The notes: generated by a model not told the origin, from the sequence alone. A stretch of DNA of 64,000 nt from Lactobacillus sp. (GCF_014803895.1 NZ_JAAVAU010000009.1:10810-74809); one strand, 5' to 3'. Shown: positions 17,281 to 25,861, numbered from the stretch's first letter. Translations and numbers: made by a program.

Positions 17281-18069
17281 TTATTTTTCCAAATATAAGT
17301 CACGTAAACGTCTCTTTAACGCGTCATCTACACCTAATGCTTCCTTGAGATAATTATCAATTGAACCATAATTTTCTTCCATTAAAATCAAGGCCGTATC
17401 CAAATATTCATTAGCCACGCTCCCCAATGAACGGACAGCCGCACGTAAGATATAGTTACCGCCCTCTTTAACAATTTTTTTATCCATATGAGCGCGGTAG
17501 TCATCAAGCATATAATTAGAATAAAGATAATCTTGACGAATCGTCTCCATATCAACACCTAAAATATATAAAATAAAAACTGTAGCTAAACCAGTGCGAT
17601 CTTTTCCTTCAGAACAGTGGAAAATCGTTGCTCCTGATTCATTATTTGCTAAAGCTTCTAAAACTTGATGATAAGCATGTTGTGCATGTTCAGACATTGT
17701 TGACTTAGTATACTGGTGACACATTGTTTTAAATCCAGCATATTCATCTTTATCATAGGTTGCACGCAAGTGAGCTAAACGCTTATCAACACCTGACTTA
17801 TTATCATCATGTATAGCAATATTAAAGTGTTTAGAACCAGGAATCCGAGTATCTGGCCATTTTTTAATTTCACTTTCAGTACGTAAATCAATTACTTGAT
17901 TAACACCATAATTTTCCAGATATTTAACATCACTTTCTGGCAAATTATACATCTTACCTGTTCTAATTAAGTGATGCATTTTAACTTTACGACCATCTAA
18001 ACCAACATATCCTCCCAAATCACGTGGGTTTGGGACTCCCTGTAATGGTAAAACATATGGTTTCCCCAT
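17281..18069 (-). CDS. Protein tyrosine/serine phosphatase (Y_phosphatase3 family)
   Basis: 262 residues with the CX5R catalytic loop HCSEGKDRTG (near 163-172) and an N-terminal NPRDLGGY motif typical of LipA-like bacterial tyrosine/serine phosphatases. Such enzymes may dephosphorylate proteins or phosphoinositides. A paralogue with the loop HCSAGKDRTG lies at 48410-49198. It precedes apbE by 2 bp. There is no signal peptide, so it is probably cytoplasmic; the natural substrate is unknown. Confidence 0.88.
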   Translation of the reverse strand: MGKPYVLPLQGVPNPRDLGGYVGLDGRKVKMHHLIRTGKMYNLPESDVKYLENYGVNQVIDLRTESEIKKWPDTRIPGSKHFNIAIHDDNKSGVDKRLAHLRATYDKDEYAGFKTMCHQYTKSTMSEHAQHAYHQVLEALANNESGATIFHCSEGKDRTGLATVFILYILGVDMETIRQDYLYSNYMLDDYRAHMDKKIVKEGGNYILRAAVRSLGSVANEYLDTALILMEENYGSIDNYLKEALGVDDALKRRLRDLYLEK

Positions 18070-18160
18070 TATAACCTCCTAAAATACCAAATATTCTTTA
18101 TCGGTATTTTAGACTATTTTTATTATTTTTTAAATATACAACACTTTTCTCCCAAAAATA

Positions 18161-18181
18161 AAAAGGCCTAATTAGGAGGCC
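18161..18181 (-). terminator. Intrinsic terminator after FMN reductase pair
   Basis: Minus-strand hairpin with GGCCT and AGGCC arms followed by TTTTATTTTT, directly after the stop of the FMN reductase gene ending at 18188. Confidence 0.8.
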
Positions 18182-18187
18182 CCTTCA

Positions 18188-18736
18188 TTAAATACGTTTA
18201 ATAAATTTTATGAAGTTTTCGAATGCAGTATCTAATGCTTCAATATCAGCTGAATCAGTTAATTCTCCAGTTTCTTTATTAAATTTATCAGCTACATGAC
18301 TGATCAAAACTTCATTCCCCGGAAGAAGATTAGAACATACATCTGGTGAAAGTAAAATCTCACGCATATCTTCTTGAGCACGAGCTGCTCCCTGAATACC
18401 ATAAGATGCACCAATCACCATTGAAGGCTTCATTCTAAAAACATCCCCATTACCTGGAGCATGCTTTCCCGTCCACTCCATTGCATTCTTGAGAGAGGAA
18501 GGTATGCCATGATCATATTCAGGAGTTGAGAAAATTACACCATCAGCTTCACGAATTTTTTCTCTAAAATCAACTACAGTTCTATCAACCTTAGCTTCTT
18601 TTTTAAATCTTGGTAACTGCGCAATTTCATAAACTTCAATTTCAGCTTGATCAGCATAACGTTTAGCCATAAATTGTTGTACTAAACGATTAAATGAAAA
18701 GTCGGCATTAGTACCAACAATTGCAAGTAATTTCAT
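18188..18736 (-). CDS. NADH-dependent flavin reductase subunit (NADPH_dep_FMN_red family)
   Basis: 182 residues with a flavodoxin-like fold: start LLAIVGTNADFSFNRLV, the PEYDHGIPSSLKNAMEW motif (near 93-109) of NADPH-dependent FMN reductases, and GASYGIQGAARAQEDM. Its start overlaps the stop of the upstream paralogue (TAATG). A two-gene NADH-dependent flavin reductase of this kind is known in L. johnsonii as the main H2O2 source in aerated cells; pairing and order here match it. That this copy does the same is inference. Confidence 0.85.
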   Translation of the reverse strand: MKLLAIVGTNADFSFNRLVQQFMAKRYADQAEIEVYEIAQLPRFKKEAKVDRTVVDFREKIREADGVIFSTPEYDHGIPSSLKNAMEWTGKHAPGNGDVFRMKPSMVIGASYGIQGAARAQEDMREILLSPDVCSNLLPGNEVLISHVADKFNKETGELTDSADIEALDTAFENFIKFIKRI

Positions 18737-19299
18737 TATTTTTCTTCCTCCTTTACTTTTTTATAGCCAGTAACTACATGATAAAAATCATCAAATTCAG
18801 TAAAGAAGTAGTCTAAAAACTTCACAGTCCCTTCAGGTAAGTTACCATCTTGATCAAATTGCTGATGAGCATTACCCATCATAAATTCATCATTATTAAA
18901 GACAATTGCTCCCACTCCCGGGGAAGCTAAGACATTTTTTAAACGTACCTGTGCTCTAGAAGATCCTTGAGGTTGGTCAGAAGCACCAATTACCATTAAT
19001 GGCTTTCCCTTAAATGGGTGTTCAGCGGAAGATAGCCATTCAATCGCACTTTTTAGTGAAGATGGAACAGAGTGTTGCGTTTCTGGAGTGGCCATGATTA
19101 TCGCATCCGCATCTGTAATTTGCTTTGCCATCTTTTTCACACTATCCGGTTCTTGCATCCCTTCTTTAAAAAGAGGCAAATCAGCTACTTCAGCAGTTTC
19201 GAATTCATACTTATCACTAAAATGTTTTTCGATAAATTCAACTAATTGTCGTTGCTTTGAATTATCTGAATTACTACCAACTATAGCAAGAAATTTCAT
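18736..19299 (-). CDS. NADH-dependent flavin reductase, partner subunit
   Basis: 187 residues and paralogous to the next gene: start [35 protein letters not shown], and [16 protein letters not shown]. The tyrosine of the usual PEYN/PEYD motif is replaced (PETQ), which may mean the two subunits have split flavin-binding and catalytic roles. The genes overlap by one base. A strong hairpin between this gene and the TetR gene upstream leaves little space for a separate promoter. Confidence 0.83.
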   Translation of the reverse strand: MKFLAIVGSNSDNSKQRQLVEFIEKHFSDKYEFETAEVADLPLFKEGMQEPDSVKKMAKQITDADAIIMATPETQHSVPSSLKSAIEWLSSAEHPFKGKPLMVIGASDQPQGSSRAQVRLKNVLASPGVGAIVFNNDEFMMGNAHQQFDQDGNLPEGTVKFLDYFFTEFDDFYHVVTGYKKVKEEEK

Positions 19300-19321
19300 A
19301 TTCTCTAATCTCGCTTTCTAT

Positions 19322-19349
19322 AAAAATAAAAGGTATTTTCATACCTTTT
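19322..19349 (-). terminator. Intrinsic terminator or attenuator between TetR gene and FMN reductases
   Basis: AAAAGGTAT-TTTC-ATACCTTTT is a perfect 9-bp hairpin, T-rich on the minus strand. It starts right after the TetR stop and ends about 23 bases before the FMN reductase start, so reductase mRNA must either start within it or read through. Confidence 0.8.
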
Positions 19350-19354
19350 ATTAC

Positions 19355-19930
19355 TTATTTCTCTGACTTAATCTTTAAACGATCATTAGAAATCGCATCA
19401 TGAAGTTGAGATTTCAAAACAGTAATCATTTGATCTTGAGATAAATTAGACATTTGGTTTATTTGTAAGGCCGCGATTCCTGTTGCAGAAATCCAATTAG
19501 AAACAATGATATGGCGTAAGTGTTCATCGTCCAATCCTTCATTACCAAATTGTTCTTTAAATTTCATTAGACCTAGTTCCATTAAAGTATTGGAAATCAT
19601 ATCTGTACCAAATTTACTATCCACAAACATTGCTCTAAAAAGACCAATGTGATCTTTAGCAAAGTAAATATATGAAAGATCTAAGTCAATCAAAGGCTCC
19701 CCAGTAAAACTTTGTTGAAGTGTCTTAGATTTTAACTCATTAGAAATTTTTTCTAGAACTTGATTATGTAAATCATTCATATTTTCAAATTCTAGATATA
19801 TTGGTTGAGTTGAACAATGAACTGCCTTAGCAATATTTCTAGCAGTTAAACTTTCCATACCACTGCGAATAGCAAGCTTATAAGCTGCATCTAATATCTT
19901 TTTCTTATCAATTTCCTTTTTTCTAGCCAC
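19355..19930 (-). CDS. TetR-family regulator upstream of FMN reductases
   Basis: 191 residues. The N-terminal helix-turn-helix (residues about 5-50: IDKKKILDAAYKLA, then LTARNIAKAVHCSTQPIYLEF) is typical of TetR proteins; the rest is a helical ligand domain without recognised similarity. It lies directly upstream of the flavin reductase pair in the same direction, so it may control H2O2 formation or redox load. Nested AT-rich palindromes occur just upstream of its start. Confidence 0.82.
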   Translation of the reverse strand: MARKKEIDKKKILDAAYKLAIRSGMESLTARNIAKAVHCSTQPIYLEFENMNDLHNQVLEKISNELKSKTLQQSFTGEPLIDLDLSYIYFAKDHIGLFRAMFVDSKFGTDMISNTLMELGLMKFKEQFGNEGLDDEHLRHIIVSNWISATGIAALQINQMSNLSQDQMITVLKSQLHDAISNDRLKIKSEK

Positions 19931-19947
19931 TCTACTATCCCTCGCAA

Positions 19948-19975
19948 ATCAATAAAATTTTATTATAAAATTGAT
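19948..19975. promoter_or_regulatory. Nested palindrome, possible TetR operator
   Basis: ATCAAT at 19948-19953 mirrors ATTGAT at 19970-19975 and encloses TTTTATTATAAAA at 19958-19970, itself a palindrome holding a minus-strand TATAAT. It is 18 bases upstream of the TetR start. Such symmetry could be the regulator's own operator over its -10 box, but AT-rich DNA gives such matches easily. Confidence 0.35.
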
Positions 19976-20100
19976 CTTTTAACTCACCGGCTATGATAGC
20001 AATTTGTTAGCTATATAACCTGTGTTCTTTTTGTATTATACACCAATTAAATAACATATTTTTATTTTAACGCGATTTTCCGAAAAAAATATTATTTCAA

Positions 20101-20319
20101 TTAATTTTCTTCAAAAAATTTACCATACTGTTCGTCTACCATCTCAAGCATTTGTTCCTTAGTAATGCCCTGACTAGCAGCAAATGAGAAAAAAGCTGCT
20201 GATAAAATATAACCTTTTTCTCTCTCATCAGTTAAATTATCTGAAAAATTTAAATTTAAACTTCCATCGTTATAATTTAAATCAATAGTTATTCTTTTAT
20301 TTTCATTAGACTCTGCCAT
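20101..20319 (-). CDS. Small acidic hypothetical protein
   Basis: 72 residues, not recognised. It begins MAESNENKRITIDLNY, is rich in Asp, Glu and Asn, has no membrane helix or cysteine, and looks like a short beta stretch followed by helices (YILSAAFFSFAASQG, then KEQMLEMVDEQY). AGAGGTG sits well placed before the ATG, supporting a real gene. It faces away from the dipeptidase gene across a 94-bp AT-rich gap and is 170 bp from the TetR gene, so it is probably a single-gene unit. Confidence 0.6.
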   Translation of the reverse strand: MAESNENKRITIDLNYNDGSLNLNFSDNLTDEREKGYILSAAFFSFAASQGITKEQMLEMVDEQYGKFFEEN

Positions 20320-20413
20320 CTTTTTGCACCTCTTCTATTTTTTAATTATAATTTAAAGTAGCAATTTTATTATATAAGATTTTTTCTAAATGTTAACGGA
20401 AAAGAGGAACTTT

Positions 20414-21826
20414 ATGCTTAATAAACCGGGACGTTCATCTTGTACTTCAATTTTAATTGGTAAAAAAGCTAGCATAGATGGTAGTGTCATCATTGGTCGT
20501 AATGAAGATGCGAAAACAGCATGGCCTAAGCATTTGGCTTTCAACCAACACCAAATTAAAGAAAACAATATTTTTAAATCTAAAGATAATAAGTTTTCTA
20601 TCAAATTACCTGCAGAAAGTTTAGCCTATTCATCTACTCCTGAATGGACCGATAAATATGGTGTCTTTGAAGAAGATGGCATCAATGAATATCACGTTGC
20701 AATGTCTGCAACTGAAAGTGCCTATGCTAACGACCGTGTTCAAGCTATTGATCCTTTCAATGAAGAAACAGGTATCTTAGAAGAAGCGATGGTTACTGTC
20801 GTTTTGCCATATATTAAAACAGCACGTGAAGGTGTTGAACGCTTAGGTAAAATCGTTGAAGAACATGGAGCTGCTGAAGCGAATGGAATTCTATTCGCTG
20901 ATAAGGACGAAGCTTGGTATATGGAAATTGGATCAGGTCATCACTATGTTGCTCAACGTATCCCAGACGATAGCTATGCTGTTGTTGCTAACCAATTAGC
21001 AATTCAAGAAGTTGATTTTAATGATGACAAGAATTTTATCACATCCCTTGACTTACAACTATTTGTCTATAATAATCATCTTTGGCCCCAAGACAAAATT
21101 TTTAACTTCCGCATGATTTTTGGAACTCATGACGACAGCGATTTAGCTTATAACACCCCACGCGTTTGGTCTGGTCAAAAATTACTTACACCATCTCTTG
21201 AACAAGATCCCGAAAGTTTTGAGATTTCTTTCCTACAAAAACCGGACCATCCAATTTCTATCCAAGATGCACAACGCGTACTTAGTGATCACCATAACGG
21301 TACTCAATATGACTTAACAAATGCCAAAAATAAGGGACAAGCAACGTTCCGTCCTATTGCTGTTGCCACTACTCAAGAATCTCACTTACTTCAACTACGT
21401 GACGAAGATATGGTGCACTGGCTAGCAATGGGAATTGCCGCTCAAAGTGTTTATATTCCATTCTACCCCCAAGGTACTAAAGTTCCAGCCATGTTTAAAT
21501 ACGGTAAAGAAACTTATACTAGCAACTCTGCGTATTGGGTATTTAAACAAGCAAGTGTCTTAGTTGATCGAAATTGGAGCAAATATGCAAAACCATTGAG
21601 TAATACTCAAAAAGAGACAAATTTTGCTTTAAACAGAATCCGTTATGAATACGATTGTAAATTAGCCAGAGAAACTGACCAAAGCAAGAAAATTGAATTA
21701 GTAAATGAAGCTAATAAAAAATTGGCTGATGTTGCAGTTAAGAATTACCAAAAGTTAATTGCAAAATTGATTACTGACCAAACTGCTGATTCACCATTAA
21801 GCTTTACAATGGATCCCAATCTTTAA
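20414..21826 (+). CDS. pepD: Dipeptidase, peptidase family C69
   Basis: 470 residues from ATG at 20414, preceded by AGAGGAAC; an in-frame ATG 24 bases upstream has no ribosome site. The N-terminal cysteine C10 in SSCTSILIGKKASIDGS is the catalytic nucleophile of this N-terminal-nucleophile hydrolase family, exposed by processing of the short leader. Conserved ARED-like text appears as GRNEDA. PepD enzymes split dipeptides in the cytoplasm of lactobacilli during proteolytic growth. The gene stands alone and ends at a hairpin. Confidence 0.93.
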   Translation: MLNKPGRSSCTSILIGKKASIDGSVIIGRNEDAKTAWPKHLAFNQHQIKENNIFKSKDNKFSIKLPAESLAYSSTPEWTDKYGVFEEDGINEYHVAMSATESAYANDRVQAIDPFNEETGILEEAMVTVVLPYIKTAREGVERLGKIVEEHGAAEANGILFADKDEAWYMEIGSGHHYVAQRIPDDSYAVVANQLAIQEVDFNDDKNFITSLDLQLFVYNNHLWPQDKIFNFRMIFGTHDDSDLAYNTPRVWSGQKLLTPSLEQDPESFEISFLQKPDHPISIQDAQRVLSDHHNGTQYDLTNAKNKGQATFRPIAVATTQESHLLQLRDEDMVHWLAMGIAAQSVYIPFYPQGTKVPAMFKYGKETYTSNSAYWVFKQASVLVDRNWSKYAKPLSNTQKETNFALNRIRYEYDCKLARETDQSKKIELVNEANKKLADVAVKNYQKLIAKLITDQTADSPLSFTMDPNL

Positions 21827-21832
21827 TTACAC

Positions 21833-21863
21833 AAAAAAGGTAGCTCAATAGGCTACCTTTTTT
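21833..21863. terminator. Bidirectional terminator between pepD and hrtA-like gene
   Basis: AAAGGTAGC-TCAATAG-GCTACCTTT with A- and T-runs on either side lies between the convergent pepD and ABC ATPase genes. Confidence 0.88.
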
Positions 21864-21870
21864 AGTCTGT

Positions 21871-22542
21871 TTATTTTTTCTTTATTAGCTTGCCATCCAG
21901 CATCTCATAAATATGATCAGCATATTTTTCCAATCGCATGTCATGTGTTACCAAAAGAATAGCTTTTTCTTGTTGCCGCGCTAAACCCTGGAACATTTGT
22001 CCTACTTCCTCAACCCTTGCACTATCTAAAGATGCTGTGGGTTCATCAGCTAGAAGTATTTGGGGCTGAGCATATAGAGCACGAGCAATTGCAACACGTT
22101 GTTTCTGACCACCAGATAATTCCTTAGGATACTTTTTAACTAAATTATCAATTCCTAGCTTTTTTAACAAATCAGATAATTCTTTTTTACTCAAATTATC
22201 TTTTTTAACTTTATCAACTAACTTAAATTGTTGGGTAACAGTTAAATATGGAACTAAATTATAAGCTTGCAAAACAAAACCTATTTTATTTAACCGTAAC
22301 TTATTAGCATCTTTTGCCTTTAAATTGCTAATATCTTGATTATCAATTTCAACCTTACCACTTGTTGGACGTTGGATTGCTCCAGCAATGGTTAAAAAAG
22401 TACTTTTTCCAGCTCCTGATGGTCCAACAATCAAAACAACTTCACCCTTTTGAGCGGTAAAATTAATATTCTTTAAGGCGTGCACTTCCGCATCACCTTT
22501 ACCGTAAGTTTTACTTACATCTTTTAAAGTAATTATAGCCAT
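21871..22542 (-). CDS. hrtA: Heme-efflux ABC transporter ATPase (HrtA-like)
   Basis: 223-residue ATPase of the MacB/HrtA class: Walker A GPSGAGKST (about 39-47), Q-loop VLQAYNL, signature LSGGQKQR, Walker B ILLADEPTASLD and H-loop VTHD. It follows the permease by 14 bp, and the TetR gene lies before that, the same order as hrtR-hrtB-hrtA of Lactococcus lactis. That system exports excess heme and is opened by heme binding to HrtR. The ATPase alone would fit any MacB-type exporter; the operator match below tips it to heme. Confidence 0.8.
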   Translation of the reverse strand: MAIITLKDVSKTYGKGDAEVHALKNINFTAQKGEVVLIVGPSGAGKSTFLTIAGAIQRPTSGKVEIDNQDISNLKAKDANKLRLNKIGFVLQAYNLVPYLTVTQQFKLVDKVKKDNLSKKELSDLLKKLGIDNLVKKYPKELSGGQKQRVAIARALYAQPQILLADEPTASLDSARVEEVGQMFQGLARQQEKAILLVTHDMRLEKYADHIYEMLDGKLIKKK

Positions 22543-22556
22543 ATCCTACCTCTTTC

Positions 22557-23615
22557 TTAGCCAATTGCCTGAGCAGGATCAACCTTCATGATTGATCTAA
22601 TTGGAATTAATCCGCCTATTACCCCGGTAATAATCATTCCTACAAGCCCAGTAACCATTATCCAAGGTGCAAAATCAATTGGAACTGCTGAAGGCATTAC
22701 CTGAACCATAATCAACATGACAATCAATGCTAAAACACTACCGCTAATTGTTAAAATTAAAGACTGACTGATTGTAGCACCAACTAAAGTTTTAGTAGGA
22801 ATACCTTGAGCACGGAGTACTGCGTAGTTAGGCATTTTTTGCATTGTTAAAATATACAAGAAAACTGCAATTATAATTAAAGAAATTACAAACAAGAAAC
22901 CAATCATCAATTCAAAGGTCATATTCTGAGCAGTATAACCTGGGAGCTTCTTAATGAAGGCAGCTACACTATAAGTCTTTACATCCTCTGTATTGAGCTT
23001 AAAATTACTCTTTTTAGAAATAACCCCAGACGCCACTGCATTTGGAGAAAGATTACGTAAACTTTTCCAAGTAGATAGCTTACCGTAAACAATTGGCGCA
23101 ATATTAATTTTGGCATTATTCACAAAACCAACAATTGTATACTTTACCTTTCCACCATTAAAGGTAATTTTATCGCCAATCTTATATCCCTTATCAGCTA
23201 AGCTCTTATCAACCGTTACTTCATGAGCTTTAGTAGCTTTTTTACCCTCAACTATTTCTAACTTCTTATAAATATATTGGTCTTGATCAAGTCCAATAAA
23301 CTGAGCTGAAACAGTATTACTTCCCTTGTGTTTTACTACCGCCGGGGTTTCACCCACTAAAGCTTCGTTTTTACCTAAATCGGACTTTTTAACTTGATCC
23401 TTTGTCAAAATTGATTGACTCAAGCTAACATTTGAATTTTCATTTAATACTACACTTTCAGTATCCCAGCTTTTTACAGCTTGAGTATTTTCAGACCCTA
23501 GTCCAACTGCTAGTGATGAAAGCATATAAATTAAAAATGCTATCAAAAAAATCATAAAGGTAATTAAACCGTACCTTAACTTTTCATATTTTATTTCTTT
23601 AAGTGCTAAAAACAT
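22557..23615 (-). CDS. hrtB: Heme-efflux ABC transporter permease (HrtB-like, FtsX family)
   Basis: 352 residues with one N-terminal membrane helix (about 15-38), a large outside domain (about 40-235) and three C-terminal helices (near 238-260, 285-310, 320-342), the HrtB/MacB layout. The ends FLALKEIKYEKLRYGLITF and SIMKVDPAQAIG resemble HrtB of Staphylococcus and Lactococcus as I know them. It is 2 bp after the TetR stop and 14 bp before the ATPase. Lactobacilli do not make heme, so the pump would guard against host heme. Confidence 0.8.
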   Translation of the reverse strand: MFLALKEIKYEKLRYGLITFMIFLIAFLIYMLSSLAVGLGSENTQAVKSWDTESVVLNENSNVSLSQSILTKDQVKKSDLGKNEALVGETPAVVKHKGSNTVSAQFIGLDQDQYIYKKLEIVEGKKATKAHEVTVDKSLADKGYKIGDKITFNGGKVKYTIVGFVNNAKINIAPIVYGKLSTWKSLRNLSPNAVASGVISKKSNFKLNTEDVKTYSVAAFIKKLPGYTAQNMTFELMIGFLFVISLIIIAVFLYILTMQKMPNYAVLRAQGIPTKTLVGATISQSLILTISGSVLALIVMLIMVQVMPSAVPIDFAPWIMVTGLVGMIITGVIGGLIPIRSIMKVDPAQAIG

Positions 23616-23617
23616 AC

Positions 23618-24139
23618 TTACCGTCCTTTTAATAATTCAAGACTCTGCCGATAACGTTCTAAATTTTGTTTGCGATGCTCTGGGTCAAATAAGACTAAAT
23701 GAATTACCTCATGTGTTAATACCATAGCGCTCCAATTAGAGGCATCCAGTAGCAACTGGCTATTTAACCGCTTAGGATCAGGTTGAAATTGAGTATCATT
23801 TTCTAAGATGTGAAACTTAATTAACTCTCGATAGGGACTTTGTTCTGTCTTATTAATAAAATCCACTGTCATTTGATAAAAAAGATCAGGATTATACTCT
23901 TTTGTTAAACCACGATAACCTAAGTGAACTTCCTGAATTGCCTGATGGTAGATATAGCGATAGGCATCATTTAGGTCATCAAAATACTTATAAAATGCTC
24001 CCCGAGCAATCTGCGCATCTTTTACAATGCGAGATACTTGAGCCTTAGTTAATGAATAATGGCTAAACTCATTTAGTAATGCCTGTTCAATTCGTTTTCT
24101 TTTCTCTACTGATAAATTTTGAAATGTTGACTTAACCAT
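23618..24139 (-). CDS. hrtR: TetR-family heme-responsive regulator (HrtR-like)
   Basis: 173 residues from ATG at 24139, three bases after an ideal AGGAGGTG; longer readings run into the operators. The helix-turn-helix covers about residues 10-55 (VEKRKRIEQALLNEF, LTKAQVSRIVKDAQIARGAFYKYF). First in a TetR-permease-ATPase operon. Its promoter is covered by two copies of the palindrome TGACAC-N-GTGTCA, the same core as the L. lactis HrtR operator. Ligand binding is inferred; histidines near 125-150 may be heme ligands. Confidence 0.8.
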   Translation of the reverse strand: MVKSTFQNLSVEKRKRIEQALLNEFSHYSLTKAQVSRIVKDAQIARGAFYKYFDDLNDAYRYIYHQAIQEVHLGYRGLTKEYNPDLFYQMTVDFINKTEQSPYRELIKFHILENDTQFQPDPKRLNSQLLLDASNWSAMVLTHEVIHLVLFDPEHRKQNLERYRQSLELLKGR

Positions 24140-24151
24140 TTTCACCTCCTG

Positions 24152-24205
24152 GTGACACTGTGTCACTTTATGATTTAGTATAGGACTCAGATGACACGGT
24201 GTCAA
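24152..24205 (-). promoter_or_regulatory. hrtR operon promoter with two HrtR-type operators
   Basis: The minus strand has -35 TTGACA (24200-24205), a 17-bp spacer and -10 TATACT (24177-24182). Palindrome 1, TGACACGGTGTCA at 24192-24204, overlaps the -35; palindrome 2, GTGACACTGTGTCAC at 24152-24166, covers the region just after the start point and up to the ribosome site. The centres are 39 bp apart. The core equals the known L. lactis HrtR site ATGACACAGTGTCAT. Confidence 0.88.
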
Positions 24206-24215
24206 CTTTAACTAC

Positions 24216-24248
24216 AAAAAAAGATTTAGCCATGTGCTAAATCTTTTT
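24216..24248 (-). terminator. Intrinsic terminator after phosphoglycerate mutase family gene
   Basis: AAAGATTTAGC-CATGT-GCTAAATCTTT, perfect 11-bp arms, flanked by A- and T-runs, between the histidine phosphatase gene stop and the hrtR promoter. Confidence 0.88.
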
Positions 24249-24250
24249 CA

Positions 24251-24850
24251 TTACACAAGTGAACGATTATAAAAAATTAATCGACGTAAATTATCTTTAA
24301 AATAAAGCTTTGCTAAGCCACAATTAGCCATTTGACAAAAATAGGAAATATCTCCATTAGTTAAGTAATGGGCACAAATCATCCGTGCTACAACGCCATG
24401 ACAAACAACCAAAATTTTTTTATCAGGGTGTTTTTGATAAAGTTCCTCAAAAATTTCTGCTAAGCGTTTCTCAAAATGTTTTCTAGTCTCAATATTATCA
24501 GCATATTTGTACATTCCATCAGTTGTTAATCCTTGTGCATCAAATGCATCAGGATATTTTTTCTTTAAGTCATGCGTAGACTTTCCATCCCAAGAGCCAT
24601 AATCTAATTCTTCTAAACGCTTATCAGTAATAATTGGGACTTCATTTCCAACAAAAATACGAGCTGTTTCTTGAGCGCGCTTAAGTGGACTAGCATAAAC
24701 TGCATCAAATTCACTTGCATCAAAGTTTTTAGCAGCTTTTTGCGCATACTCACGACCTTCATCACTTAAGCTTGGGTCAACACTCGATCCTTGAATCATT
24801 GCAGCTTTATTTAAATCAGTTGTTCCATGACGCAAAATTACAACTTCCAC
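24251..24850 (-). CDS. Histidine phosphatase (phosphoglycerate mutase family)
   Basis: 199 residues from GTG at 24850, seven bases after AGGAGGGC; an ATG 18 bases further up overlaps that site. The catalytic VILRHGTT (near 4-11) carries the phosphorylated His, and VVCHGVVARM (near 141-150) the second His; ASPLKRAQETA is the usual downstream Arg-containing motif. Members act on phosphoglycerate, alpha-ribazole phosphate or other small phosphates; here the substrate is not evident. It is a single gene facing away from the esterase. Confidence 0.85.
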   Translation of the reverse strand: MEVVILRHGTTDLNKAAMIQGSSVDPSLSDEGREYAQKAAKNFDASEFDAVYASPLKRAQETARIFVGNEVPIITDKRLEELDYGSWDGKSTHDLKKKYPDAFDAQGLTTDGMYKYADNIETRKHFEKRLAEIFEELYQKHPDKKILVVCHGVVARMICAHYLTNGDISYFCQMANCGLAKLYFKDNLRRLIFYNRSLV

Positions 24851-25025
24851 GTATATAGCCCTCCTCATATCACTAATTACTTACTCAGTATAACGCAATC
24901 ATGGCGGACTACTAAAACATACGACTTAATTTTTAAGTCCAGCTTATTTCTTAAAGCAAACTTTAGCATTACTAAAGCCTGAAAAGATTACAATGGAATT
25001 ATAGAAAGAAAGCGAGGCTCATATT

Positions 25026-25775
25026 ATGTCCAGAGTAGAAGTTGAAAGAGATGGACTAACTTTAGTTGGAGAACGTCTTGAACCATTTGGTGAAACTTAT
25101 GATATGGCAATCTTATTCCATGGCTTTAAAGCAGATAAAAATGAACCTTTGATCAAGGAACTAGCTAACAAATTATGGGAAGAAAATGTCGCTAGCGTTC
25201 GTTTTGACTTTAATGGCTGTGGAGAATCTGATGGTGAATTTAAAAATATGACAGTTGTTAATGAAGTAGCTGATGCCAAAGCAATTTTAGACTATGTACG
25301 TACTGATCCACACGTACGCAATATTTACTTAGTTGGTCACTCACAAGGCGGCGTTGTAGCATCCATGTTAGCCGGTCTTTATCCCAATATTATTAAAAAA
25401 GTTGCTCTTTTAGCACCTGCTGCAACTTTAAAAAGCGATGCTCAAAAGGGGATTCTCCAAGGGATTAATTATGATCCAGAAAATATTCCTGATTCTATTA
25501 GATTAGGTAAATTTACTGTTGGGGGGCTTTACCTCAGAGTTGCTCAAGTTGTACCAATTTATGAAACGGCTGAAAAATTCACTGGTCCAGTTTGCTTAGT
25601 GCATGGCACCAGCGATACAGTAGTGAGTCCAGACGCATCTAAAAAGTATCATAAAATTTATCAAAATAGTACTCTCCACTTAATTGAAGGTGCTGACCAC
25701 AGCTTTAGTGGTGAGTATACTAGCTCTGCCTTAAAATTCGTTACTGATTTTTTAAAACCTACACAGTTTTACTAA
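25026..25775 (+). CDS. Cinnamoyl (feruloyl) esterase, alpha/beta hydrolase
   Basis: 249 residues with the alpha/beta hydrolase nucleophile elbow GHSQGG. The triad reads S106, D197 (in HGTSDTVVSP) and H225 (in EGADHSF), the same numbers I recall for the studied L. johnsonii cinnamoyl esterase, and long stretches such as DPHVRNIYLVGHSQGGVVAS are shared. It would release ferulic or caffeic acid from plant esters such as chlorogenic acid. No signal peptide, so cytoplasmic. The gene stands alone, with GCGAGG before ATG and a perfect palindromic terminator after it. Confidence 0.87.
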   Translation: MSRVEVERDGLTLVGERLEPFGETYDMAILFHGFKADKNEPLIKELANKLWEENVASVRFDFNGCGESDGEFKNMTVVNEVADAKAILDYVRTDPHVRNIYLVGHSQGGVVASMLAGLYPNIIKKVALLAPAATLKSDAQKGILQGINYDPENIPDSIRLGKFTVGGLYLRVAQVVPIYETAEKFTGPVCLVHGTSDTVVSPDASKKYHKIYQNSTLHLIEGADHSFSGEYTSSALKFVTDFLKPTQFY

Positions 25776-25781
25776 AAAAGA

Positions 25782-25817
25782 AAAATAAGCTAATTTCCTA
25801 GGAAATTAGCTTATTTT
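25782..25817. terminator. Perfect 36-bp palindromic terminator
   Basis: The run from AAAATAAGC to GCTTATTTT is a perfect inverted repeat centred on CCTAGG, between the esterase (plus) and the secreted protein gene (minus); it can stop transcription from both sides. Confidence 0.88.
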
Positions 25818-25861
25818 GCATATTAACAAAAAATCACTATAGATTAATAATAGATTAATAA

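Noticed and set aside
20341..20413. Upstream ATG at 20390 as pepD start
   Set aside because: It lacks a ribosome site, while the ATG at 20414 has AGAGGAAC and matches the short leader before the catalytic Cys seen in the family.
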